Part shown: positions 53,681-62,538 of the stretch, one piece after another
How positions within the stretch are numbered: position 1 is the stretch's first letter
Layout of the letters: each line of letters begins with the position of its first letter
DNA from: Leptospira ellinghausenii
GTDB lineage: Bacteria > Spirochaetota > Leptospiria > Leptospirales > Leptospiraceae
Direction of reading: 5' to 3'
Assembly (NCBI RefSeq): GCF_003114815.1
Contig: NZ_BFAZ01000011.1
Coordinates: forward strand, 15,566-79,565
Length of the DNA stretch: 64,000 nucleotides
Translations under genes and position numbers: made by a program
The notes under the pieces: model-generated
Databases searched by the model: none
What the model saw: only the letters and a program-made list of their open reading frames with translations
What the model was told of the DNA's origin: nothing

Positions 53681-53705
53681 CGGGGATTTAATCCCCGTCT
53701 TTATT
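53681..53705 (+). terminator. Rho-independent terminator
   Basis: CGGGGA (53681-53686) pairs with TCCCCG (53692-53697) over a 5-base loop, followed by TCTTTATT. It ends the main early operon; genes resume at 53726. Confidence 0.7.
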
Positions 53706-53725
53706 GGGAACCATAGGAGAACCAA

Positions 53726-53896
53726 ATGCAAGAAGTCGTGATCATCGAAGGAGTGGAATACATTCACTCAGTAAAATACAGAATCTTGGAACGAAAACTT
53801 CAGGAGAAAGGTTTGGAAATTAAAAGACTTAATGAGATCGTTTCAATGCACACTCCATCTATTTTCGAAAGTTTCCCGATCTGTACGCCGAGTTAG
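53726..53896 (+). CDS. Small protein, unknown
   Basis: 56 residues with AGGAGA ahead of ATG 53726. Helical and charged (EYIHSVKYRILERKLQEKGLEIKRLNEIV). Found in a gap where only a shadow frame is otherwise open. Not recognised. Confidence 0.5.
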   Translation: MQEVVIIEGVEYIHSVKYRILERKLQEKGLEIKRLNEIVSMHTPSIFESFPICTPS

Positions 53897-53900
53897 CAAT

Positions 53901-54053
53901 ATGAAAGAAGTTATCTTAATCTACAAGAGTCAATTGCTTATAAATTATTTGTTAGTGGGGAGCCTTTCAGCTTTAGTTTTTTTTGTCATTGGTGCTTGGG
54001 TTGGAAAGCCAACCATACTTGATTCTTCAAAAAATTCGGTCACAAAATTATGA
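53901..54053 (+). CDS. Small single-pass membrane protein
   Basis: 50 residues from ATG 53901, five bases after the preceding stop. One transmembrane helix (YLLVGSLSALVFFVIGAWVG) near 17-36. Stop and next start overlap as ATGA. Could be a membrane regulator or holin-like accessory protein. Confidence 0.5.
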   Translation: MKEVILIYKSQLLINYLLVGSLSALVFFVIGAWVGKPTILDSSKNSVTKL

Positions 54054-54463
54054 TTCTTGGATTCTCAACAGTTTTTCCATGGGGAGGGAAGGAGCCTAAA
54101 TTCACTCACTTCCCGCAAAAGATTCTCGATGGCAGAAAGATCCATACTGCTCGCATTGATGAACACGATCGATGGAGGCCAGGAAGAATCATTCAGTTTT
54201 CAATTGGTGTTCGAACTCGAAACTACAAACAGTTTGCACTTGGAAGATGTAATAGAGCGTCTCAATTGATAATCGATCCAAATAAGGAAAGAGTATCCAT
54301 TAGTTTTGGTGAAACCGTTTATCGTGGTGCAGGTGTCTTAGAATTTGCTAAGAATGATGGCTTTGATTCATTGGAAGATTTCTGGAGATGGTTCAACAAG
54401 CCGTTTGAGGGGAAGTTGATATACTGGACTTTATTTGAGAATGGGAGTGTGAAGGATGAATAG
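54050..54463 (+). CDS. Small early protein, possible ASCH-like fold
   Basis: 137 residues. KILDGRKIHTARIDEHDRWRPGRIIQFSIGVRTR contains a G-x-K-x2-T-x-R-like motif and a beta-rich continuation, as in the ASCH/PUA-related RNA-binding fold. The resemblance is partial. Overlaps both neighbours. Confidence 0.5.
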   Translation: MILGFSTVFPWGGKEPKFTHFPQKILDGRKIHTARIDEHDRWRPGRIIQFSIGVRTRNYKQFALGRCNRASQLIIDPNKERVSISFGETVYRGAGVLEFAKNDGFDSLEDFWRWFNKPFEGKLIYWTLFENGSVKDE

Positions 54464-54749
54464 TCCAAATCTAAATGAAATTTATAAAGAAGTTTTATCA
54501 GCCAACTATCATGAACTTTGGGGTTTTATTAAGGAAGGTAAAACTGCAATTGTTCTGCTAGAAACTGAAGAACCATTTTTTGGTGATGAAAAGAAAAAAT
54601 ACGAACGAGTTGCAATACTAGGAATTTCTTCTCAAGGTTACTGTCGATTTGGAACTCCAGGAATTGGCTATGGTCCAATAAAATTTGAAGACTATAATGA
54701 CTTTGAACGGCATATGATTTACTACAATTTGAAATGGGTGAAGGCATGA
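54456..54749 (+). CDS. Small early protein, unknown
   Basis: 97 residues, acidic, with VAILGISSQGYCRFGTPGIGYG and a hydrophilic C-terminus. Overlaps the gene upstream by 8 bases. Not recognised. Confidence 0.5.
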   Translation: MNSPNLNEIYKEVLSANYHELWGFIKEGKTAIVLLETEEPFFGDEKKKYERVAILGISSQGYCRFGTPGIGYGPIKFEDYNDFERHMIYYNLKWVKA

Positions 54750-55120
54750 GTGAACTAACACCTAATCAAAGATTGATTAAAACCGCTGAAAAAATTACCG
54801 AAAGATGCTATTCCCCAGGCCACTATTTAGCATTGGTTCAAGAGTATGAAAAAAGCGAGAACCTATATCCTGCTTTGCTCTATTACGGAGATTACGAACA
54901 TGAAATACCTTGGGATATTTCAGAGGAAGAAGCCAAAGCAAATCTAGAATCAAATCAGGTTATAAGTGGTACTACAATATTCGGAGTTGGATTTCACCAA
55001 GAAATTGAACAGATCTCTGGAGAACACGATTTCATGGTTAAGGTGTTTCATTTCGACAAATTTCCTAAGATAATTGAACTGTCGCCATTACCTGCTGAAT
55101 TTCATGCAAGGAAGATATAG
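54746..55120 (+). CDS. Small early protein, unknown
   Basis: 124 residues from ATG 54746, overlapping the previous stop by 4 bases. Acidic (DYEHEIPWDISEEEAKANLES), no membrane segment. Not recognised. Confidence 0.5.
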   Translation: MSELTPNQRLIKTAEKITERCYSPGHYLALVQEYEKSENLYPALLYYGDYEHEIPWDISEEEAKANLESNQVISGTTIFGVGFHQEIEQISGEHDFMVKVFHFDKFPKIIELSPLPAEFHARKI

Positions 55121-55126
55121 CTAGAG

Positions 55127-55435
55127 ATGCACCGGCGTACGATAGAAATTAAAACTGCGATGCGAGAATTCATGCAATCTGAAAAGGCACAATTTTGTAT
55201 CACATGCAAGAGCGTATTGTATTTAACTCCGAGCCATTTATTCAAAAAATATGCTTTGTATAAACAAAATAACCCATGTGATAAAAACTTAATCGTTTGC
55301 CAATGCTGGAAATGCCATTCCGAGTATGAGCTCTTATGTTCGGAGGATAGAGTGAGTTATTGGATCGAAAAGGGTTTTAACGAAATAGCTGATAGAATGC
55401 AGAAGGTAATCGATGGACAATACGTGGCAAAATAA
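55127..55435 (+). CDS. Small zinc-finger protein, possible late regulator
   Basis: 102 residues. Cys pairs FCITCKS near 24 and CQCWKCHSE near 59 make a four-Cys treble-clef-like finger. Size and Cys layout recall Ogr/Delta-type late activators of P2-like phages, though sequence is not otherwise similar. It lies near the end of the early operon, where late regulators commonly sit. The role is inference. Confidence 0.5.
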   Translation: MHRRTIEIKTAMREFMQSEKAQFCITCKSVLYLTPSHLFKKYALYKQNNPCDKNLIVCQCWKCHSEYELLCSEDRVSYWIEKGFNEIADRMQKVIDGQYVAK

Positions 55436-55679
55436 AAAAGAAATGGATTCGTTACTTGGGATAGAAGGTTCTCGAGAGGTATATTTACAATTGGAAAAGG
55501 TATTCGAAAGAATGAGACTAACCCTTGAAGATGGTAAATTGCATTCCTCCATTGACCAGAGTATGCCACTTATTGGACTCAAAATGCAGCTCTACTTTAA
55601 AGATCCAAACGCTAACGGTCTAGTTTATCAATATTTAGTAGAAGCAAGTTTTCAGGATTTACCAAATGACAATAAGTGA
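55413..55679 (+). CDS. Small early protein, unknown
   Basis: 88 residues, helical (EVYLQLEKVFERMRLTL), ends near the last early gene. Overlaps its neighbours by 23 and 14 bases. Not recognised. Confidence 0.5.
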   Translation: MDNTWQNKKEMDSLLGIEGSREVYLQLEKVFERMRLTLEDGKLHSSIDQSMPLIGLKMQLYFKDPNANGLVYQYLVEASFQDLPNDNK

Positions 55680-55863
55680 ATTCAATAAAGTGGTACCTGT
55701 CGCAGGTATGGTATTCCGAACTTATGATGGAATTGACCGCGAATTGATAAAAATATCTGTCGATAAGGAAACCAATTCTGTAATTATCTTTTCATGGTTT
55801 TTTACAGCAACTCTTCCGGAGATAGAGGGATTCTATCCTCCGAAAGAGCTAAATCCCATTTGA
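55666..55863 (+). CDS. Small protein, last gene of the rightward operon
   Basis: 65 residues. Beta-rich (GMVFRTYDGIDRELIKISVDKETNSVIIFSWFFTATLP). Convergent with the lysis gene 55877-56275, 13 bases away. Not recognised. Confidence 0.5.
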   Translation: MTISEFNKVVPVAGMVFRTYDGIDRELIKISVDKETNSVIIFSWFFTATLPEIEGFYPPKELNPI

Positions 55864-55876
55864 GACTTAGGTAAGT

Positions 55877-56275
55877 TTAATTTGATATTCCGATCCCTGT
55901 AACTATTCCAACTAAGAATCCAAATCCAAATTTTATTCCAAATGAATAAATTTTCCCAAGTGTAGTCGGATCATATTTTGCGACTTGTGTTTCGAAGCAT
56001 AAATATTTTTCTCCACTCTCCTGGGAGGTGAAACAATAAGTTTCCTTTGTATTTACATATTCAGAATCAATCCTTTCCAAATTCTCTACTTCTACAGAGA
56101 TCACTGCATTACGAATACCTTCTAGTTGTTTAACTAGTCGGCCTATACAGGCAAGTCTTGCTTTTACTTCTTGAATATTCATGCATCCAACCTGAGAAGA
56201 AGGGGAGTATTCTATTTTTTTGGGCGGTGTTGAGCAGGCGCAAAGTAAAAATAAAAAGATTAGGAATGGTTTCAT
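55877..56275 (-). CDS. Spanin-like lipoprotein of the lysis cassette
   Basis: 132 residues from ATG 56275 (MKPFLIFLFLLCACSTPPK); lipobox-type LLCAC with lipidation at the Cys before STPPK. A C-terminal hydrophobic stretch (KFGFGFLVGIVTGIGIS) is unusual. It is the last gene of the lysis operon and overlaps the preceding gene. By position and type it may be an outer-membrane spanin subunit. The longer frame from 56317 is not needed. Confidence 0.5.
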   Translation of the reverse strand: MKPFLIFLFLLCACSTPPKKIEYSPSSQVGCMNIQEVKARLACIGRLVKQLEGIRNAVISVEVENLERIDSEYVNTKETYCFTSQESGEKYLCFETQVAKYDPTTLGKIYSFGIKFGFGFLVGIVTGIGISN

Positions 56276-56601
56276 TTTCGTTTCCTGTTTTTGTAAGTAG
56301 ATATTTCTAATGTGCAAAAGTTTTCATCTTCGCAATTTTCTATGATAAACTTTTCAGTTCCGGAACGAATATTATCATAAATACAAGAGTGTTGGATCCC
56401 TAGACACTCTAGAAAAGTGATATCGGGTCCATAGTTAGCCTTTTTACCTGAGTTTTGAATTACGACAGGGATCCGCGGTGAATGGAACAGGTCTTTTAAT
56501 GATTCCCTAAAAAACAAAATAGCAAAAATCCCAATCACACAGAAAATAAGACCAGGTACATTTGCTTGAATTAAAAGTCGCAATCGTTCGATTAGTTTCA
56601 T
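56272..56601 (-). CDS. Membrane protein of the lysis cassette
   Basis: 109 residues. One transmembrane helix near 15-32 (VPGLIFCVIGIFAILFF), then a periplasmic or cytoplasmic Cys-containing domain (FLECLGIQHSCIYDN, ENCEDENFCTLEI). Might be an inner-membrane spanin or lysis inhibitor. Overlaps neighbours by 4 bases each. Confidence 0.5.
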   Translation of the reverse strand: MKLIERLRLLIQANVPGLIFCVIGIFAILFFRESLKDLFHSPRIPVVIQNSGKKANYGPDITFLECLGIQHSCIYDNIRSGTEKFIIENCEDENFCTLEISTYKNRKRK

Positions 56602-56999
56602 TGGATTTCCTCATCGATTTGTTTAGGGACAAAACCAACTTTCTCAAACATTTTTCTAGCGAGTTTGTCATATAGAAATTGAGAAAGAAGATAACTCAAA
56701 AATAAGAATGCACTTTGATATAGAGACAAAGTCCAACCCGGTAGTTCATTGCAGATAGGTTCCTGTACGAATGAAAATTCAACACAGTATTGGAAGTTTT
56801 CTGGAGCTGTAATCCAATAAAGAATATTCGGAGGAATCGCAATCAAAGTTGCGATGATAAATACCATTCTCTTCTTGTGCAAGAGGACTGCCTTGATTGG
56901 AATAAATCGAAAGACAGCCTGAGATACAATAATGACTGCTCCGATGTAGATTGTCGATGTGACTGCTTGAGGGATTGCCGAAGATAAAAATTCAACCAT
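56598..56999 (-). CDS. Multi-pass membrane protein, holin candidate
   Basis: 133 residues with three or four hydrophobic helices (STIYIGAVIIVSQAVFRFI, KKRMVFIIATLIAIPPNIL, LYQSAFLFLSYLLSQFLY). It lies between the endopeptidase group and the spanin-like gene, the place where a holin belongs. No family signature beyond that. Confidence 0.5.
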   Translation of the reverse strand: MVEFLSSAIPQAVTSTIYIGAVIIVSQAVFRFIPIKAVLLHKKRMVFIIATLIAIPPNILYWITAPENFQYCVEFSFVQEPICNELPGWTLSLYQSAFLFLSYLLSQFLYDKLARKMFEKVGFVPKQIDEEIQ

Positions 57000-57150
57000 T
57001 GTTTTTTCCTTTTTTGAGTTCTAAAATTTCTTTTTCTAATTTGAAGTTTGTTCTAATCAGAGTTTCCATGAGATCCTTCGCTTCCTGCGGAAGATTTTTG
57101 TGCAAACACAAGATCCTATATCCTTCCGCAATTGCTTCGACAGAATTCAT
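56992..57150 (-). CDS. Small helical protein between endolysin and holin genes
   Basis: 52 residues from ATG 57150, which overlaps the endopeptidase stop as ATGA; a longer frame from 57210 lies inside that gene. C-half is coiled-coil (TNFKLEKEILELKKGKNNG). Not recognised. Confidence 0.5.
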   Translation of the reverse strand: MNSVEAIAEGYRILCLHKNLPQEAKDLMETLIRTNFKLEKEILELKKGKNNG

Positions 57151-57797
57151 TTTACGAGTTCCAAAGATTTTAAAAAATTCACTGGATCGACTGTCTTTGA
57201 GTTCTTCCAAACTTCAAAGTGTAAATGAGCTCCCATTGAATATCCAAAATTCCCACTTCTACCGACTTCAGTACCAGCCGTTACCTCAGCGCCTACTTCG
57301 ACCGATGGATCTACGTGTTTGTATTTGTACTCATTCCCTGTATGAATCCCTTTCAAGATGACATATGGAGTCCATGCGCGATCGGATGGGATTTCCTTTG
57401 CTTTGATAAGATCTACCCAGGTTCCCCCGCGTTTCGCAAATCTAACTGGATGCTTTTTGTCGGCAGCCAAAGCCTTCACAACAATCGAATCTTCCACAGC
57501 ATATACCGGCCCAGAACCTCCGAAATCAGTTCCTATGTGAAACTGCCTGATTGCTTTCCCATCGATGTTCAAAGTTCGATATCCATACGGTGATGTAACT
57601 CTTTCAGAAACAATCCGAACTGGATGGAAAAATTTAGGTTCCTCGCTGGTTTCTGGAATTGGGATCTCAGATCGTAAGGTCTCAGTTTTCTTTGAGGCGA
57701 TAGGGGAGTCGTTCCAGTTATTTGATTTCTTCTGTAATTTTTCGTGATTAAGAATTAATCTTAAAATTGGTAGAAGTAAATTTAGAATTTTGTTCAT
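57147..57797 (-). CDS. M23 endopeptidase, probable endolysin
   Basis: 216 residues. Catalytic landmarks of LytM/M23: H-x3-D in FHIGTDFGGSG near 106-115 and the H-x-H in GAHLHFEVW near 192, with GYRTLNIDGKAIRQ at the start of the domain. The first 20 residues are hydrophobic (NKILNLLLPILRLILNH), maybe an export signal. It cuts peptide cross-links in the cell wall to release progeny. Overlaps its neighbours by 4 bases. Confidence 0.8.
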   Translation of the reverse strand: MNKILNLLLPILRLILNHEKLQKKSNNWNDSPIASKKTETLRSEIPIPETSEEPKFFHPVRIVSERVTSPYGYRTLNIDGKAIRQFHIGTDFGGSGPVYAVEDSIVVKALAADKKHPVRFAKRGGTWVDLIKAKEIPSDRAWTPYVILKGIHTGNEYKYKHVDPSVEVGAEVTAGTEVGRSGNFGYSMGAHLHFEVWKNSKTVDPVNFLKSLELVK

Positions 57798-58459
57798 AAG
57801 TTATCCATTCCTGTTTTGAGTATTGATGAAATTCGGTCAGAGTATTCGATTAGCTTTTTTGAATCAAAAGTGGACTTATCAATTATGTTATCCCTGAAGA
57901 ATAACCCAACAATAAGTTCCTGTGCATCATTTGTTTGTACGAGTTTAAATACACATGAAACAATTGAATTGCGTACAAATTCCCTGCGCCAGGCAGATGT
58001 TTCTCGCATTGTCGAAATATCTAAAAAATATAAATCTTCAATAATCGCATTGGCTACCCAATCAGTTTGTGAGATTAGTTGGTCTCTATACTTTAAGCTT
58101 TTATCGTAAAACGGAAAAGATCCATCTGCGCAGCAATCATGAGTTAGTGACCATTTTTGAACTGAAATACCGTTATTGAATTTTCCACCATTATGGAGTG
58201 AAAATACTGCTGCAATTTCAGCATTCGAATATTCTCTGAGTGTGCTTAACTGTCCAAATACAAGTGTATCTCTAGATACGTATTCCGAAAGAGGAATCTT
58301 TTCTGATTTTAAGTTTAACCATTTTGATGTGAGATTCAAAGAATACTTATTAATCAAAAATACAAGAAACCAGAAAATCATTGCAAAAATGAAAGTTATA
58401 GAGAGTAACAGAAAAAATAATTCAAAGAAATGCAAGTGAGCAAAATCCCAAAAGGTCAT
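57794..58459 (-). CDS. Membrane-anchored protein of the lysis cassette, unknown
   Basis: 221 residues. N-terminal transmembrane helix near 15-36 (FFLLLSITFIFAMIFWFLVFLI), then a soluble domain (GKFNNGISVQKWSLTHDCCADGSF) that slightly recalls GAF-type folds. First gene of the lysis cassette. No family recognised. Confidence 0.5.
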   Translation of the reverse strand: MTFWDFAHLHFFELFFLLLSITFIFAMIFWFLVFLINKYSLNLTSKWLNLKSEKIPLSEYVSRDTLVFGQLSTLREYSNAEIAAVFSLHNGGKFNNGISVQKWSLTHDCCADGSFPFYDKSLKYRDQLISQTDWVANAIIEDLYFLDISTMRETSAWRREFVRNSIVSCVFKLVQTNDAQELIVGLFFRDNIIDKSTFDSKKLIEYSDRISSILKTGMDNL

Positions 58460-58515
58460 TTTAGTTTACTTCCTTATGAGAACTTGTATTGAACTTGATA
58501 TTCTTTATTGGCTTG

Positions 58516-59058
58516 TTAGTTGATTGCATCCCAAGCCGCCTGAATATTGTAATTTGCTAGTTGAGTTTTATTTTTCGAAGGTAATTCATCGATCAATGTA
58601 CGTGATTTACGAAAACAGGTTTCCCAAAAATTTCCAGCAGTGAGAGCGAGTTCATTCAATTGCTCTGATGTTAGTTCTCTCCATTGATTTACGCTATCTC
58701 TCCAAAAACCTGACCATGATCCTCCGAGTTCTATTTTCTTTATTGCGAGAGACATTCGAATTAAGTCCTCTTCTCGCGCTTGAAAATTGAAACCATGAAA
58801 TTGAACTCCTTGTTCAAGTTTCATAGAAAGGAAATTGAGGATTTCTGTTTTTAAAATCAATCTTCGATTTTCGAGGGAGATCTCACCATCTTCAGTCTTT
58901 TCCGAAATGGTTTTTTCTCTCCAATTACCATTCTCAAATTTTTTGCCAGTCGGAGGCCAAGAATCTGTGATAAACATTCCGTTTTCTGAAATTAGAAGTA
59001 AATCAGATTCAATCTCCGATTGATCAACTAGCGTGTCGTTTTTGATTAAATAATACAT
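58516..59058 (-). CDS. Tail fibre assembly protein-like (DUF4376 type)
   Basis: 180 residues. The N-terminal half has a 'W.P.G....NG.W' signature (SWPPTGKKFENGNWREK), the C-half matches DUF4376 (GVQFHGFNFQAREEDLIRMSLAIKK, WRDSVNQWRELTSEQLNELALTAGNF). This pair is typical of fibre assembly chaperones placed just after the fibre gene, as here. Ribosome site AGAGGACAAA. Confidence 0.65.
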   Translation of the reverse strand: MYYLIKNDTLVDQSEIESDLLLISENGMFITDSWPPTGKKFENGNWREKTISEKTEDGEISLENRRLILKTEILNFLSMKLEQGVQFHGFNFQAREEDLIRMSLAIKKIELGGSWSGFWRDSVNQWRELTSEQLNELALTAGNFWETCFRKSRTLIDELPSKNKTQLANYNIQAAWDAIN

Positions 59059-59066
59059 TTTGTCCT

Positions 59067-60686
59067 CTAAGTTAAATAAATTACGCCATTCCCATAGAGG
59101 TATTCTACAGATTCCCTACCTCTAGCTCCTGGACCTGTTCTAGGTGTTCCATCCGTTGGACTTGCAATTGGTCCTAGAATTGACATTTGACCAGATGGAT
59201 TCCCAGCACCTCCACCACCAGTTGCCAGAGATCCACCACCTTCTAACCAAAAGCCTGTGGCACCCGCTGATAATTGATAGGTATGATAATGCAATTGTCC
59301 TCTATCTCTTACACGTGAATTTGCAGGGACTTCAACTAAATCTGTTCCAGAATAGAAAGTCGATCCTGGAGTCATGAGTCCTGCTTCCCCAGTCTTTCTC
59401 CACCTAGCTTGTGTTGTATTTGGTGTTCCTCCAGAAGCCATTCGGAATGGGTAAATTTCAATAGTCCCAGTTCCAGTTGATGCCAATGAAGATGTGTCTT
59501 TATCTATACAAATATATCTATTCGTAACAGATAAGGTATTCGCCAATGAAGATAGATATCGAATTCTAAACTCCTGACCTGATTTTGGAGCGTTGGTTCC
59601 TGCTCCGATATCAGAAGTAATTCTTACAATAAATGACCAAGCTGAAATTTCAGAGTCACTATCAGCACCGTCGGCATTTGTAGAAGGAGTATAAGACTTG
59701 GAAAAATGGTAATCTTCCAAAAGTGCACGGATTAAATTTCTGGCAATAAGAGTATCCTCTAATTGTAATCGTGTTACAGTTCCAGTAGTAAATCCAATAA
59801 CATTGAAAACAGAAACAGAGCCAATTTCCCACTTGGTATTTCTTAATTCAGGAACAAGTAGAGGCCAGTTAGATATATTAAAGGTTTGATCTAAATCTTT
59901 TCGAAACCAAGGTTCCGATGGGGAAGGACTGAATTTTCTAGAACTCCACTTTGAATCTAATAATCCAAATTGCTGTTGAAAAATAATCCCATTTTCTGCT
60001 TGGTTTACAACTGGCACTCGACCTTTTTGCCCGCTATATGATGACGGAGTATCATTTAGTCCTATAAAAGTTTGCTCTTCTAGTAATGCTAAAGTGCCAG
60101 ATTTATCTTTTGGCAAAACTACCGAATTGAGTAGCTTTTTGACTTCGATTATATTTCCGAATGCAGCATCTTTCTTGAATTCAATCCATTTTATTCTACC
60201 AGGCGTGAGAGTAGGGAAGGATGCAGTGGTATTATAGTTTTCGTAGACTTTAATATTGTAAGACTTCCTTGTCTTAACAACTTGCTGACTAACTGTGTTT
60301 GTTGATACATCAAAGAATTGTAAACTTGCAGGGTCTGAATCAACAGCTTCTAGCTCAATTTCGAAAAACCCCCAAAAGCCTGCTGCAGTTGGTACGAGCG
60401 TTAATGCTTCAAGGTAATAGATGTCATCTCCAACTAGGTATGCACCTTCTTTAGTTACGATTTCTGTTGTATCAAAACTTTCTACGTTCCCATTGAAAAA
60501 TTGTTTATCAGTTGGTAAAACATCAAAGAGTTCACGAATAATCATCGCAATAGACTTTGGGTAGAGCACTAAATCATCCTCTAATCCTGGAATATTGCCA
60601 ATTGTTTTTGCATTTACCCTTTGATTAGAATTGTAAATTGTTTTCTTTCTGGTGCTTGTCGTGACTGGAACCGATACTATTGGCAT
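59067..60686 (-). CDS. Tail fibre or collar protein
   Basis: 539 residues, beta-rich and Thr/Ser/Gly-rich. Residues 30-60 (IAMIIRELFDVLP) are helical and probably attach to the baseplate. The C-terminus has GQLHYHTYQLSAGATG then Gly-rich GGSLATGGGGAGN and a short final strand, like the receptor-binding tip of fibres. It is between the I-like gene and the assembly protein. Host-recognition role inferred. Confidence 0.7.
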   Translation of the reverse strand: MPIVSVPVTTSTRKKTIYNSNQRVNAKTIGNIPGLEDDLVLYPKSIAMIIRELFDVLPTDKQFFNGNVESFDTTEIVTKEGAYLVGDDIYYLEALTLVPTAAGFWGFFEIELEAVDSDPASLQFFDVSTNTVSQQVVKTRKSYNIKVYENYNTTASFPTLTPGRIKWIEFKKDAAFGNIIEVKKLLNSVVLPKDKSGTLALLEEQTFIGLNDTPSSYSGQKGRVPVVNQAENGIIFQQQFGLLDSKWSSRKFSPSPSEPWFRKDLDQTFNISNWPLLVPELRNTKWEIGSVSVFNVIGFTTGTVTRLQLEDTLIARNLIRALLEDYHFSKSYTPSTNADGADSDSEISAWSFIVRITSDIGAGTNAPKSGQEFRIRYLSSLANTLSVTNRYICIDKDTSSLASTGTGTIEIYPFRMASGGTPNTTQARWRKTGEAGLMTPGSTFYSGTDLVEVPANSRVRDRGQLHYHTYQLSAGATGFWLEGGGSLATGGGGAGNPSGQMSILGPIASPTDGTPRTGPGARGRESVEYLYGNGVIYLT

Positions 60687-60688
60687 TT

Positions 60689-61327
60689 TTATTCTCCGAG
60701 ATAATCTCTATCTATGAATCCATAATTTAAATACATTTGCGTCAATGTTGGGAGTTCAACTATTGTTCCCGCAAAGACTCCAATTCCAGCCGATTTCAAT
60801 TCGTAAATCGATCGAAGCAAAGGAAGGTTAATATCGTATAAAGTTCGAAATAATATATATAGCGCGTTATGTTGAAATGCAAAAACAGCTCCAACCATTT
60901 TGTCAGGATAGGCAGGAGTATCCAAATAGCAGACATCTAAAAACCAGCCCATTTGGTTGCCTTCTCTTAAGTAAACATCTGAGGATTCAGGAATTAGTCC
61001 TTTGATGATGTTTTTAGTACCTACGATTGATAATAACCTAGCGATGATTTTTGCTCTGTAATCGTCGTCTCCCAAACCTTCATCATTTACAATTCCAAGA
61101 AATCTACCCCAATCTCTAAGCAAGAAACCTTTCGCCCGAGTTAATGGGAATTCATCTAACAGTCTATAAATGACTCGCATATGCCATTCAATAGCGTTAT
61201 GAATTCCTCCTTTATTGATATCATTGATATTGGAGATAGTTTGCTTTTCTGTTTTATCTGAATCGTAAAGAATTGCTTTGAAAACTTTACCAAATCGGCC
61301 AAAAAGCGATAAATAATCGAAAATCAT
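60689..61327 (-). CDS. Baseplate protein I-like
   Basis: 212 residues. Follows the J-like gene with a 4-base overlap. RAKGFLLRDWGRFLGIVNDEGLGDDDYRAKIIARL resembles the 'LD.WG...G..R....D..YR..I' signature of baseplate assembly protein I (P2 gpI) and wedge proteins. It links fibres to the baseplate. Confidence 0.65.
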   Translation of the reverse strand: MIFDYLSLFGRFGKVFKAILYDSDKTEKQTISNINDINKGGIHNAIEWHMRVIYRLLDEFPLTRAKGFLLRDWGRFLGIVNDEGLGDDDYRAKIIARLLSIVGTKNIIKGLIPESSDVYLREGNQMGWFLDVCYLDTPAYPDKMVGAVFAFQHNALYILFRTLYDINLPLLRSIYELKSAGIGVFAGTIVELPTLTQMYLNYGFIDRDYLGE

Positions 61328-62481
61328 GGCCTTGGAATCCTATTGATAGCTGAGTTGGTAATGGTGCCACCACCAGTTCCTCCGATCTTTGGGAGAGCCC
61401 CGGAAGGTACGGAAACATCGGAGGAAGGAGTAAGGAAACGGATCCTTAAAATATCAGGGTGCGAATTTAGTGCAGCTGCTCTCATTAAATCGAGCAACAC
61501 ATCGGATCCATTCGAAAGTCGGTTCACAGCATTCGAGATCGATGTCTCGACAAGTGACTTAAAAGTTGCGTTAGATACTGAACTTGTGAGTAAAACATCT
61601 AGTTCATAGTCTACGTTTATTGCTTGAGTTAAGATATTGCCTACATAGAGGGTTGTCCCGCCTGCTCGGTATCCAAGTTCATCGGTCCCTTCAATTCCAT
61701 CGATCTTGTTTCTAACAGCTGCAACAATCAATGGATCCACACTTCCTGTACCGTCAGAAATATAAACATTGATCCACCCAGTTTCTGGATCGCCTGTATA
61801 CGGATTTATATTTTCTGTTACGAAAGAATCGACTACACCAGGGACAGACCTTACAGCTGATCGAATACCAGATAGAGTTGAACGTGCAAGATTTGTGATG
61901 AATTCTTGCCATCTTGCCTGTCTTGATTCTTCTGTTTCTTGGTCTGTGCCACCAGTTATGTTTACTGGATTGAAAATTCTATCATAAGTAAGGATTTCAT
62001 TCGGATCATTTGGATTATAGATTTCACCTTTTCCTTGATCCGTGTCTATTTCTAGAGGTACTAAATTTCCCTTTGTCCCTAACTCATCTGCGATTATATC
62101 AATATCAACTGAAGTATCTCCAACGAGGAGAGTGGTTGGTTGAATTGTTTTGTAGGTAATTCCAAAAAGTGAAATCGCAAATATGGGGATATCTATATTG
62201 GAAGTGTGGCCTGTATGATTATACCTAATGTAACCTGTTGCTTTGTTACCAGGTAACAATCCGAAATTGAAAGAGTCATAACAAGCGTTGTCTCTTGCAT
62301 ATTGGTATCCGGCAAAAAATTCAGCATCACCTCTCGATAATTGTAACGCGATTGCTTCTACCAATGTTCTGATTCTAGAACCTGGTTTCCAATTTGTAAG
62401 ACGGACTCCTGCACCCACAATATAAGCCATAATATTGGAAAAGTAGGCTAGAAATGTTCGAGGTGCATACGCCGTAGACAT
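61324..62481 (-). CDS. Baseplate protein J-like
   Basis: 385 residues from ATG 62481, which follows site G; an upstream ATG at 62571 would translate the motif. J-like features: N-terminal GSRIRTLVEAIALQLSR near 35-50, ARSTLSGIRSAVRSVPGVVDSFVTEN near 195, INVYISDGTGS, and a C-terminal LLDLMRAAALNSHPDI. It forms the baseplate wedge ring of contractile tails. Confidence 0.75.
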   Translation of the reverse strand: MSTAYAPRTFLAYFSNIMAYIVGAGVRLTNWKPGSRIRTLVEAIALQLSRGDAEFFAGYQYARDNACYDSFNFGLLPGNKATGYIRYNHTGHTSNIDIPIFAISLFGITYKTIQPTTLLVGDTSVDIDIIADELGTKGNLVPLEIDTDQGKGEIYNPNDPNEILTYDRIFNPVNITGGTDQETEESRQARWQEFITNLARSTLSGIRSAVRSVPGVVDSFVTENINPYTGDPETGWINVYISDGTGSVDPLIVAAVRNKIDGIEGTDELGYRAGGTTLYVGNILTQAINVDYELDVLLTSSVSNATFKSLVETSISNAVNRLSNGSDVLLDLMRAAALNSHPDILRIRFLTPSSDVSVPSGALPKIGGTGGGTITNSAINRIPRP

Positions 62482-62518
62482 GGGAAGTGACAAGGGAACT
62501 AATGGACTCATTTTGCAA
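62482..62518 (-). promoter_or_regulatory. Late-type bipartite promoter motif, site G
   Basis: Minus strand TTGCAA (62518-62513), 19 bases, then TTGTCACTTCCC (62493-62482), ATG at 62481. The 23 bases ending in ATG match site A exactly. It faces away from site H; the two -35-like boxes are 20 bases apart. Confidence 0.7.
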
Positions 62519-62538
62519 GCATTTTTGATGTAAATGAG

